Assembly (NCBI GenBank): GCA_018398815.1
Contig: CM031626.1
Coordinates: 37,837,145-37,901,144, forward strand
Length of the DNA stretch: 64,000 bases
Origin: Conus ventricosus
Taxonomy: Eukaryota > Mollusca > Gastropoda > Neogastropoda > Conidae
Direction: 5' to 3'
Part shown: positions 21,287-34,752 of the stretch, one piece after another
Layout of the letters: every line of letters begins with the position of its first letter
How positions within the stretch are numbered: position 1 is the first letter of the stretch
Made by a program: the position numbers and the translations under genes
Notes under the pieces: generated by a model
Seen by the model: only the letters and a program-made list of their open reading frames with translations
Databases searched by the model: none
Told to the model about the DNA's origin: nothing

Positions 21287-23299
21287 GCATAATTGTTTCT
21301 GAAAATGGAGCTCTTTTGCTTTGCGTCGTTTTTCCAGCATGACGTTCAAAGTATACAGGAACGGGTTAAGTGAGGAATTAAGTGGCAACACGAAAATGGC
21401 CATTCCCACATTGATCTCCCCTGGAATGGCGACACCACTGGCAGCCAGGACCCCACACAGACCAACAGGAAACCAGCACAGAAAATCAGACACTGCCACA
21501 GACAGGAGACGCATAGCGATAGTTGCTTCCTTGGAATGGGCGTTGTCGGAGCTTACGTCTTTGGTCTTGGTTAGCTGTTTGGACATAGTGTTACTGCTCA
21601 CTGACCAGTAAATAAGAAATTGTCCCGTACCAATTATAAGAAAGAGAATCAAGTTGCAAACGATCATGACACTAAATGAATAAATGTGACCAGGGAAGTC
21701 ATTTCTGGTGATGGGCAGCGGAATGCAAATATCTGTCTGGTGGAAAAACCTCCAGTGTGAGGTTGCAGGCAGGAGAGGTATCACTGCCAGTGTCAGTCCA
21801 GTGCCCACATGGTGGCGCAGGCAATGTGAGCTGATCTGGCTCGAAAGCGGAAGTGACTGAAAGGAAAACGGAGCACAGGAAACGATCAAATGTGATTAAG
21901 CAGATTAGAAATGCTGAGAGTTCAGATGATGACATGGATAAAACCCTGCAATACTACATGACACACTTTCTTTCCATTCAGTATCCTTCCAAATGTAAGA
22001 ACCAGCATATACTTGGTCTGCCACGCCAATGAAGACCAGATACACTCCCATCAAAAAGTCAGAAGCACACAGGTGAAGAACAAATACTGCGAAACCTGTC
22101 TTGGTGCTTTCTAGCAAAACATACGCACGATAGACGAACGCACCAAAGTTTCCCAGAACAGCAAGAACAGCAAATAACACGAGAGCACATCGATAAGCAA
22201 CAGACTTCAACAAGTCATCACACGACGAGATTTCATTGGATGGGGCCAGACACTGGCCTCGGAAATTGTCTGGTAAAACAACAGAACAACACAATTTAAA
22301 GTTGTCGGCTAAGAGTTGCCTGAGATTTGCCATGCATTTCAATAGATCTGGAGGAAAATCAGTTATTGGAGAGCCCTTTATTTCAAAACCTGAAGGTTAT
22401 GAAACGCACATTGTCCCTTCAGTACCTTAATTTCATTCCATGACAAATCTAAGATTTGTAACTTTGGCATAAGAGCTGACAAAGAGCTCGTGTTTAAAGA
22501 GTTTTGCTGGACATGGGAAATATTGAAGAATATCAGTGATGCATGCACATGCTGGTTTTGGACATTATAAATACTGCTAGACATAGGGTTACCTGCCAAG
22601 TTCAATATTCTAAGTCGAGGCATTCCTGTAAAGTGGCTGAAGTTGATAAAATGAAGTAGATTCTCACTGAGATCCACACTGTGAAGATTGGGTAAATTGG
22701 TGTCTGTTAACTCCCTCCACCCACCGCCTGTACACCCAGGTGAATCAGCATGATGTTATCAGTTATGTCACTCAGAGGCATTCCAGTGCCTGAGGCTTCA
22801 AGGTAGCGTAATTGTGGGAAAGAGCGGACAGGAAAAGTGTTGTTACAGGTGAAGGCCAAACCGTAACAGAGACATGAATCAGGACAATCAATGCTGCACA
22901 TCAGCTCATCATCATACATTGGACATTGTGGACGACCATCACACAGGTGATTCACGTGCACACAGACTGTTTTCTCTCTGTCACGACATCGATAAAAGCC
23001 TGGGCACGTCTTGTAATCCGCACAGTCAATTTCATCCTCATGACCTGGACAGTCGATCATGTCATTACACCTGACATAGACAGGGAGACAGTAGCCATCA
23101 TTGTGACACTGAAGTGAGTGTCTGGGCACTGCGTGGTGCTTTCTGGTAGAGGGGTCATGGTGAACCCTCCAGGTAGGTCAAAGCTGATCACAGCTGGAGG
23201 GCTCATTCCATAAAATGTGTAGTCTCTATAACAATTCGTCTCGTCAAAGTTATCCGTACAGTCCTTGTAACCATCACATCGTTTCTTCTTATCAAGACA
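21269..23299 (-). pseudogene. GRL101-like receptor, terminal exon: LDLa, LRR and 7TM
   Basis: This is the last exon of a plasma-membrane G-protein-coupled receptor. From the acceptor at 23301-23300 it finishes one LDLa module (CLDKKKRCDGYKDC, DETNC), encodes two more (CDGRPQCPMYDDE in the last), a cysteine-rich LRR cap (CPDSCLCYGLAFTC), LRRs (LRILNLAGNPM, LQILDLSWNEI) and seven helices. Rhodopsin-family marks are LGNFGAFV in TM1, LHLCASDFLMG in TM2, FDRFLC after TM3, FLCWFPVG in TM6 and SLNPFLYT in TM7. The architecture matches Lymnaea GRL101. Frameshifts near 23125, 22712, 22376, 21925 and 21868 break the frame. They may be true decay or assembly indels, and no early stop occurs within each domain's own frame. 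Confidence 0.85.
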
Positions 23300-23558
23300 C
23301 TGAGATAGAAACAAACTAACAAATCAACAAACTATTCTTGTCTTTAGGGAACAAAACATTCGAGACAAACAGGTTTTGCGCTTATATTTGAAATGTATTC
23401 GTTATCTAATTGGAATGTTACTGATATATCAAGTTCAGTATTCAGCAAAAACTCGAAACGTAGTTCTTTACATGATTATTATTGATTGCAAAGGATACAG
23501 TAAGGATGCAGACTCATGGTTACTGATGTTCAGTTAGGTAACTACGAAACAGAATAAG

Positions 23559-23567
23559 TGTGTGTGT

Positions 23568-23607
<40 letters not shown>

Positions 23608-23686
23608 TGTGTGTGTGTGTGCGCGTGCGTGCATGCGTGCGTGCATGCGTGCGTGCTTGTGTGTGCGTGCGTGAATTTGCTTGCAC

Positions 23687-23772
<86 letters not shown>
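23559..23772 (+). repeat. (GT)n microsatellite, interrupted
   Basis: Intronic GT/GC tract of about 210 bp. Confidence 0.97.
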
Positions 23773-23773
<1 letters not shown>

Positions 23774-24301
23774 AGACATTAAGGTACAGTTGACCTACCA
23801 TTTTGTTGTTGCTGTTGTTGTTGGTGGTGGTGGTATTGTTCCTTCTCCGCCTCCTCCTCCTCCTCCGCTTTCTTCTTCTTCTTCTTCTTCTTCTGATGAT
23901 GATGATGGTGATGATGATTACTGTTGTTGTGTTGTTACTAGTGTTGTTGTTATTTTCCTTCTTCTTTATCATCATCTCTATCAGCGTGATGTCAGACATA
24001 AGCATTTTACGACAAAATCCATGAAAACGTCGTTTAGAGATGTTCTACTTGCTATGAGCTTTGAGGTTTTGAAAGAGATTAACATTTTTCATACGATCTA
24101 TGATATTACAGAAGAAAGATTTTTCAACATGATGTCCAGTGTGTTTTCAGAAGATGTATTTCAGAAGCCTGTGTGAATGACTTCAACCAGTGACAGCCCG
24201 ATCTGGCTCATTGTGGTCGGCGGGGCTATAAGCAACATTACCTTACCTTACCTGTAGCACCTATGTTGACCCCTGTTCCACTCACCAAGCTTGACATAGT
24301 A

Positions 24302-25835
24302 TACTGAGGGGCATAAATCCGCACATCATCCACACAAGTTCTACGGGAAAAGTTTGATTTATTGCTCCTTTTATGACCATTCCGCAGTTGGTGGCAGTGT
24401 GACCCACCTTTCCACAGCGACGTTTCTCGTGCAGCACGTGCCAGTGAACAGACAATAGCGCCAGAAGCAAAAAGCCAAACTGGGCGCAACTCAGTTCAGA
24501 GTGAATATTGCGTCGCTTTCTTGTCACGTGATAAACACACAGTTTAACCCATAAAATGCCCCAACCAGATGATTTTATCACACTGCAAGAAAATGCCACG
24601 GCTAGACAACAACCAGCCAAACCGCGCTGTTGGGATGCTGAGGGCCGGTTCATCTGTCCGACAGGTGGCAAGAGCCACGAACGCCCACCACACCACTATC
24701 TACCACTACAACAGCGCTTGGCAGCCACCTGTCAGTTTCTGACCGTGCTCGACCAGGCGCACCTCGAGTGACGACTCGGAGACAAGATCGAGCCATTCGC
24801 CTTTCCCACCTCAGGAACTGTTTGGGCTGACTGCTGCTGCCACCGCTAGAGCAACTTTGGGGAGCGTGGGGTGACCCATCAGCAACCGCACCCATCAGAC
24901 AACACCTGTCACATGCAGGAATCAGGTGTCAAAGGCCCTACATTGGCCTGTATTAACTGACAGACACAGGCAGGCCCGGCGCCATTGGGCAGCAAATGGT
25001 GCATTCCTGGTAAGACGCGCATGGAGGGATGTCATCTTCTCTGACGAGTCACGTTTTTGCATGAGCCACGCGGGATAAATCAGAATTTACAGGAGATGAG
25101 GAGAACGGTATCATGACCCTTGTGTTAGGCAGCTCGGCCTGTTTGGCTGTCCTTCAGTGACGGTGTGGAGTGCCATCAACGCCAACTTTAGATCCCAGCT
25201 CGTGGTGATCGATGGCAACATCACGGCACAGCGTTACGTGAACCACATTCTCCAGCCTGACCTGCTTTCCACTCCTGGATCACCATGGTGGACGATGCAG
25301 ATGTGTTCCAGCATGATAATGCAACACCACACAGTGCCCAGGCTCAGGGTCAGTTTCTGCAGCAGAATGGAGTGGAGGTGATGCCCTGGCCATCCTGTCA
25401 CCTGACATGAACTGCATTGAGCACCTTTGGGACGCGCTCGGCAGGAGAGTGGAGCAGCATCAGCAGAGGCCCCAGACGAGAGGTGAACAGATCGCCATTC
25501 TTCAGCATCACTGTGTCAACATCCAGCAGGTGCAGATCAACGTCTCGTGCAGTCCATGCCTCGGCGTCTTCGAGCGTGTGTAGCTGCCAATGGTGGATAC
25601 ACCAGATATTGACAAAATCATCTCTTTTGAAAGATGGTTTAGCCATGTTTGACAGTCTTTTATGAATTTGATTCAGGTCATTTTTTTTCTGTTCACACAC
25701 GCCCTTTTCAATCAAGTTTTCGAACGCAGGGTCTGGTTTGTTTAAGTTGTTGCCAAGTTTCCAATTAAATAACTGACAAAAAAGGATTTTTGTGCATGAT
25801 TGTTTATGTTTTTGCGGAATTTCTGCCTTTCAGTA
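24302..25835 (+). mobile_element. Second Tc1/mariner transposon, intronic
   Basis: The left end TA-CTGAGGGGCATAAATCCGCA (24302-24323) is mirrored by TGCGGAATTTCTGCCTTTCAG-TA ending at 25835, giving imperfect TIRs with TA duplications. Length is about 1.53 kb, like the first Tc1, but the TIRs and protein differ, so it is a separate family. It sits in the last intron of the receptor gene on the opposite strand. Confidence 0.82.
24556..25612 (+). pseudogene. Tc1 transposase (DD34E), inactivated
   Basis: The start at 24556 (MPQPDDF) is followed by a helix-turn-helix region rich in ARQQPAKPRCW. Catalytic blocks are VIFSDESRFC (Asp at 25043-25045), HDNATPHSA (Asp at 25315-25317) and CIEHLWDALGRRV (Glu at 25419-25421). 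The end is NGGYTRY-stop at 25610-25612, typical of Tc1. Stops in the N-terminal half and frameshifts near 24770, 25300 and 25395 inactivate it. Asp-to-Glu spacing fits DD34E. Confidence 0.82.
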
Positions 25836-25839
25836 TAGA

Positions 25840-27870
25840 TCTTTGTCACAGACGGACAGCCCTCCATCCCACTTTCAATGTGTTATTTAAGTTAGTTTGT
25901 TGCCACCTTATTTTTTGGTGTAAAAGAGGGATGGGCAGCTGTGTGTTGTCAACGTTTTCAGGGAGAAAGGTCTGCCCGTCCGTGCGGTTTGCATGCACCA
26001 TTCTGCACGCATGGACATCGCTTTCTGTGAGATACCGGATAGTTGTGAAAACCCGTGGAGAGCTCACTGAGTCGTTGGAAGTTATTCCCCTTTGATCGGC
26101 AGCTGGCGTTTGGGAAAATTCTTACTTCACTCGGATTGGAGCCACGAGTGGAGAAACCACGTTCTCTTTGGTGAGGCATTTTATAACCCGTGACGAGGGC
26201 ACTGGTCTGCCTGACGGTGGTAGTCTTAGGGTTAGAGAGAGGAATCCCTATTCCTGCCCACCAAGTATTTATCTTGACCCTCTTCGCTGGGGGTGACCAG
26301 CCGTCGGCCATCCCCTGGTGAAGGGCTGCTGGTACTGTCGGCTCCGGGGTCCCGGACAGTCTTTTCGCTGAGGATCAGCTGCCGGGCCCCCCTTTTTCCC
26401 CTCCTTCCCACCCGCCGTTCTGGGCGTTCGTTGGTTGACTTGGTGTCGGCCCAGACGCCTTTTAACGCAGGGCGTCCATTCTGGGAGCTGTATGAGGAGG
26501 AGCAGGACGCTGACTGTGGTGCCAAGAGCCGAGACCAGAACGCCAGTCCTGAGCGTATCAACAACTGTGCTTTGGGGTGCACAAGTGTCTCCCTGCTCGG
26601 ACAGTGAAAGGACTTTCTTTTAAGTTAAGTTTGTTTCTTGCTGTGTATGGGCGGTGTATGGTGATGCCTGGCGTGTGGGAGACATTTTGTATGGCTGTGA
26701 TAACATGTTTGTGAGTGTACATGTGTGGATACCCTAAAAGGGTACATGAAGAGCATAAGTATGCGAATGTTGGTGAATATGCTTGTGTGGCTGGAGTAGG
26801 CCCTGTTTCGTCCTTCGTTTAATTGTTTCTCCCTGTCTTTTCTTCTTTCTTTATTTTGGGATAGGTTAGTGCTTAGGGTCTAAACGTAGCTGTTCCCTGG
26901 GTCAGGGTGGGGGTCTTTTATTGGGTTATTTTGCCCATTAAGTAGATATTTTCTTTTAGGTGGCTGTCCTCTTCAATTTTCCCTTCTTTTCCAATTTATC
27001 ACTCTCTGTCCTCCCTCTTCATGATAGTCGTCCCTCCTCCACTAGGTGTGAATGAGGTATTTTCGTTAATTTAATAAATTGTTTAGTTGGATTATTTTGT
27101 TTTCCACGAGTGGTTTGAGTGTGTGGTCGGTGGGTGTTGTGTCCACCCTTTCCCTCTCTCCTCCTCCACACTCGCATCCTTGATTCACGGACCTTGACCG
27201 CGACAATCTTTATCTGCCTTCCTCATTCCATCCTTCATTTCTTCCCATCAGCATGTTGCTTCGGCAGCGCTCTCAACATGAGAAGCATTTATGTGTCAAG
27301 TATATGTGTGGTTAGATGTTCAAAGGCACTGTTGTCCAGTCGTCTGGGTGATTTGCTTGTTTTCAAATCGCACCCTGAGCCTGGCAAACAGTAGTCTGTT
27401 CTCATTGAGAACGCTTGTTCTGTGTTGGAAAAGTATTGTACTAAGATGTAGTACTCCGAAGAAATTCCTTTCCTATGTAATTCATGTAAGAAGCAATCGT
27501 GTGATCTTCAGATATCAATCTATGGATGTTCGTATTCTGTAAATAGATGACCTAAGAGATAATCTAAGACTTGGACAACATAAACAGTGCGTGTGGTTTG
27601 CCTTCACCGACTGGAAGAAAAAAAAAGAAACATTTTCATTGCATCAGCAAAACGACTTTAAGTACAAAAACATTAAAACAAAGTTCGTTTTCATCAGTGT
27701 TGTGTTTGCATGTGTTAATCTGCGATCGATTCATATACTATGATGTACTTGCTGGCATTCACAAAGACCTAAGCATGAACGTCAATGATACTATTAACAA
27801 ATTTGTTCCTGTCTTTGGATACTTCCTACGCCTAAGATCAACACGTGGAGAAGAATCACACCCCACTTCT
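25840..27870. other. Intronic sequence with a GC-rich repeat-like block
   Basis: The 26090-27110 block is GC-rich, ends near CTAGGTGTGAATGAG and AATAAATTG, and shares that ending layout with 39620-40740. Either could be part of an LTR or other retroelement; no coding motif is seen. Confidence 0.4.
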
Positions 27871-27879
27871 CCTTCTCTT

Positions 27880-28063
<184 letters not shown>

Positions 28064-28194
28064 ACCGCCAAGATAACTTTAAGCTGTATGAACAAGAATT
28101 GTAAGATGGATTGCAGCGTCTGTGATGCCAGTGACTGAATATGGACATGGTCGCCTGTGGGTCAGATTCGGCGTACCCGCCGCGTGTGTGTCTG

Positions 28195-28207
28195 CGTGCG
28201 TGCGCGC

Positions 28208-28238
<31 letters not shown>

Positions 28239-28245
28239 TCTGTTC

Positions 28246-28279
<34 letters not shown>

Positions 28280-28286
28280 TTCTGTA

Positions 28287-28363
<77 letters not shown>
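28195..28363 (+). repeat. Compound (CG)n-(GT)n-(TGTC)n-(GT)n microsatellite
   Basis: Includes an alternating CG run followed by GT, a Z-DNA-prone composition. Ends 20 bp from the receptor exon at 28384. Confidence 0.97.
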
Positions 28364-28365
<2 letters not shown>

Positions 28366-28383
28366 AGACAAGAGACGACAAAC

Positions 28384-28913
28384 CTGTCCATTTCCGCAGG
28401 CCATCATGTCTTCCATGCACGCAAGATGCTCACAGAAATCTTCGTCACGTCCATCTAAACAATCCTGTCGAAAATCACACACCAGACTGTATGACACAAA
28501 CTCCTCAGTTGTGTCACAATAAAAGTAGGGTTGTGTCAGTCCCTGGGGCATACTGCAAGTCGCCCTGTACCATGTGTCTGTGTTCTCCAGCTCCCTGCAC
28601 TGACTTTTCACATCGCAGGCCAGGGATTTGTGGGTCAAGTGCTGCATAGGACAAAGTTCTAGATGAACACTTGACGTGGTTTTGCTGCTTGGGACAGGCA
28701 TTGTGACAGGCCTGCTAATGTTGCTGTGATGTGAAAAGAGAAGGGAGTTCACATATAAACCCATCTTGAAGACTTCGACACTCTTCTCCTATAAATACTT
28801 CACTCAAGGTATCCAAACAGGCACACTGTGACGGGAATCCTCTATTAAGAAATTTTCTTTGAGGCAGAAACAGAGCCACTGAACCACTCTCCCAGCGTAA
28901 GGTGTTTGTGTAC
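28384..28913 (-). CDS. Receptor exon: C-type lectin C-terminal half and LDLa
   Basis: The acceptor CAG at 28916-28914 and donor GTTTGT from 28383 bound a 530-bp exon. Its start joins the exon ending at 34934 to give ...ITM-YTNTLRWESGS in phase, completing a C-type lectin-like domain whose second half shows CACLDTLSEVF and CRSLQDGFICEL. Downstream are YFYCDTTEEFVSYSLVC with DCLDGRDEDFC, an LDLa module, and CMEDMMACGNGQ, the first half of another that is finished by CLDKKKRC in the terminal exon. A frame break lies between the lectin and LDLa parts. Extracellular, ligand-binding side of the receptor. Confidence 0.8.
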
Positions 28914-28949
28914 CTGCATGCATTGTAAGAGAAGTGAGATGTGGAAACT

Positions 28950-28956
28950 CTCTCTC

Positions 28957-29018
<62 letters not shown>

Positions 29019-29033
29019 CCTCTCTCTCCTCTC

Positions 29034-29100
<67 letters not shown>
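28950..29100 (+). repeat. (TC)n microsatellite
   Basis: Interrupted TC tract about 37 bp from the acceptor of the lectin exon; on the gene strand it is a GA tract. Confidence 0.97.
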
Positions 29101-29103
<3 letters not shown>

Positions 29104-29104
29104 G

Positions 29105-30750
29105 TTTAACAGCACGCCGAGAAACAATATGAATTCCAATTTCAATTCTGGGGTGCCTGAGTATATCTTGGATAGAAGTACTGTGTGAATAGTATGCTTT
29201 GAGGGAGACCAACACCTCTTGTAAAGAATAAAGATTCTTTCACATTCGCCACCAACACATAAGAAAATAAAGGAAGAAAACTTGAACTAAGCTTAGGCAT
29301 TGTCCAAGTATTTCCGTTTTTAAGCTTTCTTTGTTTTAAGCCAGCGAACCATACACAGCCTTTCTAAGACACTGAAACACACAGAAAAAAGTCTCATCCT
29401 CATTGTCATTTTTTGCACGCATGAACAAAAGTAATTCTCAAATACAGTCCGAAGTCTTCGAGAGGACGCCTTTTTAGTGGAAACGTAGAGGGACAAAATC
29501 GAACATAAATGACAACAACCAATGGAAAATGAGCATTAAACATTGCCATCTTGTCTGGAGTAACAGGTTACGTACACACTTTTGCCGGCTTCTTCAGGCG
29601 CCTTTCACAAGGACGACAACACACGCATTCCACATGATGAAGACTTGGAGAAAAAAATCAGAACTCTTTGCAGGATCCTGCGTACAACACAGTGACCATT
29701 TGCGATGCTGGCATGCGCAATACACATGGTAGGCAAAGAACAGAACTGATAGAAAAGGAAGATACAAATGTCAATCTTTGACAAAGGGAACACCTCCACT
29801 TTTCCACCAAAAGTGACGCACATCTAGATTTCCCATGTCCTTCAGTCGCCGCACACAAAGATTTCTTTGCAGCTTTTGCAGCAGATCTGTAATCTGTCAG
29901 CACACCAACACGCTGGGTACTAGAGAGAGAAAGCACAACAGAGAGAGTGCAGACTGAACCAGTGTTAACATTAGCAAAAACAGTAACGCCACTTTTACTG
30001 ATGACATTGTGTCTGAGATGTTGAGCACAACGGCCACTGCATGAAAGACACGAAAATAACAATTAAAAAAAATGAATAAATAAAGGCAAATTGTGTTCAA
30101 CCAATTCAAACACATTCTGTGCAAAGTTACAACTGAAACAAAATCAGATTTCCAAACCGCGAAACATTGAGGGGAAAGTAGCTCCGAGGATACATATATG
30201 CACCCTCTAAAAATGTAAATGGAAATTTACAAAAATTAATTCATTTCAGTCAAAATAATCCCAAACTATCCTAAAAAATACATTTCATAACTTAAAAATC
30301 AATATCATTATCTTATCCCATATCTTTTTTGTGTGGTCTGTTTTCTCACGAGGAGGTTATTCAAAATAAACCTTCTTTGAAAATGTCAAAGTCCTTGCAC
30401 TTTGGCAATCATAGAGTGACAACTTCTGTGCGCACTCTGCAGGAATCCTATTTCGCTGACAGACTTGGGACCCTCTACCCACATGGCATCAACATTCATA
30501 AGTAGCACGTACATATCCACCACCACAACGCCAGCCTGCAATACATTCCACAGACACACTGCCATGCTACTCATTCTCTACCTCACATTTAAGTTACAGT
30601 TATCTTCCTTTCCGCTCTCCCTTCACTCTCTCCATTTGCTGCATCAGTTCATTCTTCACTCAGGTACTTCTCCACTCCTTTTTCTCACTTTGATTTTCTT
30701 CCATTTACAATCATATGCTATCTCTTTTACACACGTTTCTCTTCCTTCTT
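29105..30750. other. Receptor intron, no certain gene
   Basis: A minus-strand frame over about 29735-30040 follows a CAG acceptor-like site but is not needed between the neighbouring exons, which join directly. The rest shows no recognisable feature. Confidence 0.4.
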
Positions 30751-31292
<542 letters not shown>

Positions 31293-31399
31293 GGTATGCA
31301 CTACCCCTTCCCCCTTCCCTGCTATTCCCCTTCCTGCCTGTTCCAATAGTACTGTTAGCTTTTTACTCATTCATCATTTTCATTCCTTTCCACCCACTA

Positions 31400-31600
31400 C
31401 TATTATTACTAACTTTACCATTTTGATCATTATTACTATCATCATCATTATAATTATAATTATTTTATCATTATAATATAACAATTATCATTATTGGCAT
31501 TATCATTATTCCATTACTATTATTGTTATGTTATTCTTATTATCATTATTATTATCATTATCATCATTATTATCATTGGCATTACGATCATCATTATCAT
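31400..31600 (+). repeat. ATT/ATC-rich low complexity
   Basis: TTATTATCATTATCATT-type repeats. Isoleucine-rich frames here are artefacts. Confidence 0.85.
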
Positions 31601-32430
31601 TACTGTTGCAGGGTTTCTGCCCGCCCCCTTCCAGCGCCAGTGGAACGCTGGGCGATGTCCTCAGTGTAGCACATTGCTACACAGCTTCCTTCCTTCCAGC
31701 TTGGGCTGCTCCACGCCCTCAGCAGGAGCAGGGGTGGAGGGGAAGGGGTCGAGATGGGGTTCAGGGAATTGGGGAGGTAAGTGTACATGTCTGCAATGCA
31801 TTCTGTGGCCTGCCTATTTTTTTTAATTTTTTTTTCTTATTTGTTAAGTGTAAACTATTCTAATTCTCCAACCTTCTATCTTTCCTTTTATTATCATTAT
31901 GTTTTTTTGTCCAAACATGCAATGCATCTATGATAACCAACATACATAAATCCATACATTAATACACGGTGACATATATTTAATGCAAACATATGTACAT
32001 GCATTTTTTTTCAATCTAGAATTTTTTAAAAGTTTTTACACGGGCACACATACTAAATAAATTTCAATTACTGGCTATTAGCTCCCTGGTAGTTTAACAT
32101 AAGGTGACCATTTTCTTTGGTAGGTTGCATGATTCATCTCCATTAAGGACATATATTTGTCCTTTTTGGGTCTATAGTCTTACTCCTTCAAAAACAAGTT
32201 TAGATTATGTTTTGTTCAGTTAATTCTACATTTATGTATGAAATATTTTCCATTAAAATTATCCGGTCTAGGATATCATCAGTTTTTTCTTTATTCACCC
32301 GTACCAAATCATACAATCTCCACATTAAGGGATAATCTTACACTGTGTGAACAGTTAACTTTCAAAACACTTTCAAGGTTTCTCCAGAATATATGGGTAA
32401 ACTCACATTCCCACAGGTAATGGTTAATTT

Positions 32431-32582
32431 GAGTCTTTCTCTCTAATACAGAAATTGCACTTGTTGCTATCAATAATTTGCATACTTTTTAAAACACTAT
32501 TTGTTAGAGTCTTTCTCTCTAATACAGAAATTGCACTTGTCGCTATCAATAATTTGCATACTTTTTAAAACACTATTTGTTA
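32431..32582 (+). repeat. 76-bp tandem duplication
   Basis: GAGTCTTTCTCTCTAATACA... at 32431 repeats at 32507 with only one or two differences over the full 76 bp. Recent duplication inside the LINE C-terminal region. Confidence 0.9.
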
Positions 32583-33586
32583 TCAAAATTCTCTGGCATA
32601 TTTCAATTTGGAACCATTTAAGTTTTGTTTCTTTAATATTCTTAATCCTTTTCAGTACCTCTATCCAGTCAATTGGTATATTAAGACGTTGTTCTCACTG
32701 TGATAAAGGCACTAATGTTAAAAAACGTCATTGACTTCCACCATAATATCGTAATAAGTACGTGTTCCTTTATTAATACTGCAATGTTTTTGAAGTGCCA
32801 AAGTTTCATCATTAGCAACGTTACTGTATAATCTTAATCTTCTTTTCTTTGCGTAAGCTTTGATCGAACGCACGCAACTTATATGAATTTGAAATTGACC
32901 TGAAAGCCCATTTTCTCTGACAGTTCATGACAGCTTACAGAATTGCCGTAATCATCGAGTAAATGTTTAACTAAAAATATATTGCTCTGCATCCGTTTCT
33001 TGTAAAAAAATTGATTTTTTCCTACTTCAAAATTCTCAATATAAAACAAAAAAATAGGTTCAGTGGCTAAATCTGTACTTTCGTTTAATTCTGCCTGTTT
33101 GCAGAACCGTTTCTATGACTGAAAGACTCCTATCCAAAATTTGTTTATATTGCTTTCAAAAATCTGCCAGGTCCATATGCGTCAATGTTAGCTATTTCAG
33201 GATGTAATGAATTAAATATTATTTTCCACTTGTGGTTGTGCATGTACACCTTCCTCATCCAGGCGATTTTTAAGGAGCTGATACATATTTTCAGGTCGGG
33301 TATACCCATCCCTCCTTTTTGTATATTATTATGTATTGAGTATTTACTTTTAATTTTAAATGTTTGTTGTTCCTAACAAATTTGACACATATTCTGTAAG
33401 GAAGCGATCTGGGAATCAGGGGGATTCGGTAAAAGGATCCATAATTACACCAATTTTGATAGCACTAATGTTTTGAGCACAGCTACTCTACATAATGATG
33501 TTATTATTCTTTTTGACCATATTTTGACCAGGCTTTATACTTCTGAGAATTTATATTTCATATCAATTTCCGTCATATCTGATAGA

Positions 33587-33880
33587 CTATTCGGAATATT
33601 TCTCTATACCTAACCAAACATTAAACGTTTTTTCATAGTTCAATTTGAGTCCAGATATTTGCTCAAATTCATAAAGGTTTCCAAATAACTTTTCATATGA
33701 TTTCGTATCTCCTTCTAATGCAAAGGCAGTGTCGTCTGCAATCTGATTTATTTTGAATTCTGTATTTTCTATCTTTATGCATTTGATATCGTAGTCTTGC
33801 CTTATCTTTGTCGCTGGTATTTCGACACACAATACACATAGATATGAAGATATAAGGCAACCCTTCCGATAGAAAAACAT
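33587..33880 (-). pseudogene. LINE RT fragment with motif C
   Basis: A 97-codon frame containing IADDTAFALEGDTKSYEKLF and SGLKLNYEKTF, the palm motif C and following block of non-LTR reverse transcriptases. The canonical (F/Y)ADD has become IADD. It is part of the 32090-34010 remnant. Confidence 0.78.
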
Positions 33881-34396
33881 GAAAACACTTCTCCATTTAC
33901 TATTACATAAGACTTTATCTTATCGCAAAAGTGACTTTATGTTGATGAATATGATTTTACCCCTTTCCACTGATTTCGAAAGGAGCTAGTCAAGGTAAGC
34001 AGTAAGGCCTTATAAACACTCTTTTACTCACACAGATTTGTGAATTAATTTGGGAACGGTCAGACAAAATCAATGTTGGGTTACTAGAGTCAGTTCCAGA
34101 TGATGGCAAACTTGATGCTGCCGATGTGATGACGGCGAGGAGGAATGGGACAATGTCACCGAGGGAACGCTCAGAGGACTGCCCAGAATTCCGTTGCAGC
34201 AAGGAAGGAACGTTTCTGCATTCACCTCACTGTGGTTGTACGGCCACACCGCGCGAACAAATGGAGCAGGATAAGACAAAAAAGGATCCCCTCTCCCGCC
34301 TCTTCTCAACAAAAAAACAACAACAACAAACCGAAATTAGGCCAAAACTGTGCTGTGTTGCTAACACTGTTTGAGCACACTCTTTTGCATGTTGTT

Positions 34397-34752
<356 letters not shown>

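Larger units (their letters stand above)
32090..34010 (-). mobile_element. LINE remnant (RT to C-terminus)
   Basis: On the minus strand, IKINGEVFSCFSIGR-like coding near 33900 precedes SSYLCVLCVEI, the motif-C block FKINQIADDTAFALEGD, SGLKLNYEKTFNVWLG (33880-33587) and a long thumb/C-terminal stretch, ending near 32440-32380 in ETINHYLWECEFTHIFW, the familiar LINE C-terminal cysteine/histidine motif. Many stops and frameshifts. Its upstream part is shared with the inverted copy at about 49890-50010, so it predates that duplication. Confidence 0.75.

Noticed and set aside
34070..34312. Receptor exon between the two lectin halves
   Set aside because: The block is shared by both duplication arms, but the lectin exons join in phase without it, and it looks like part of the LINE leader.
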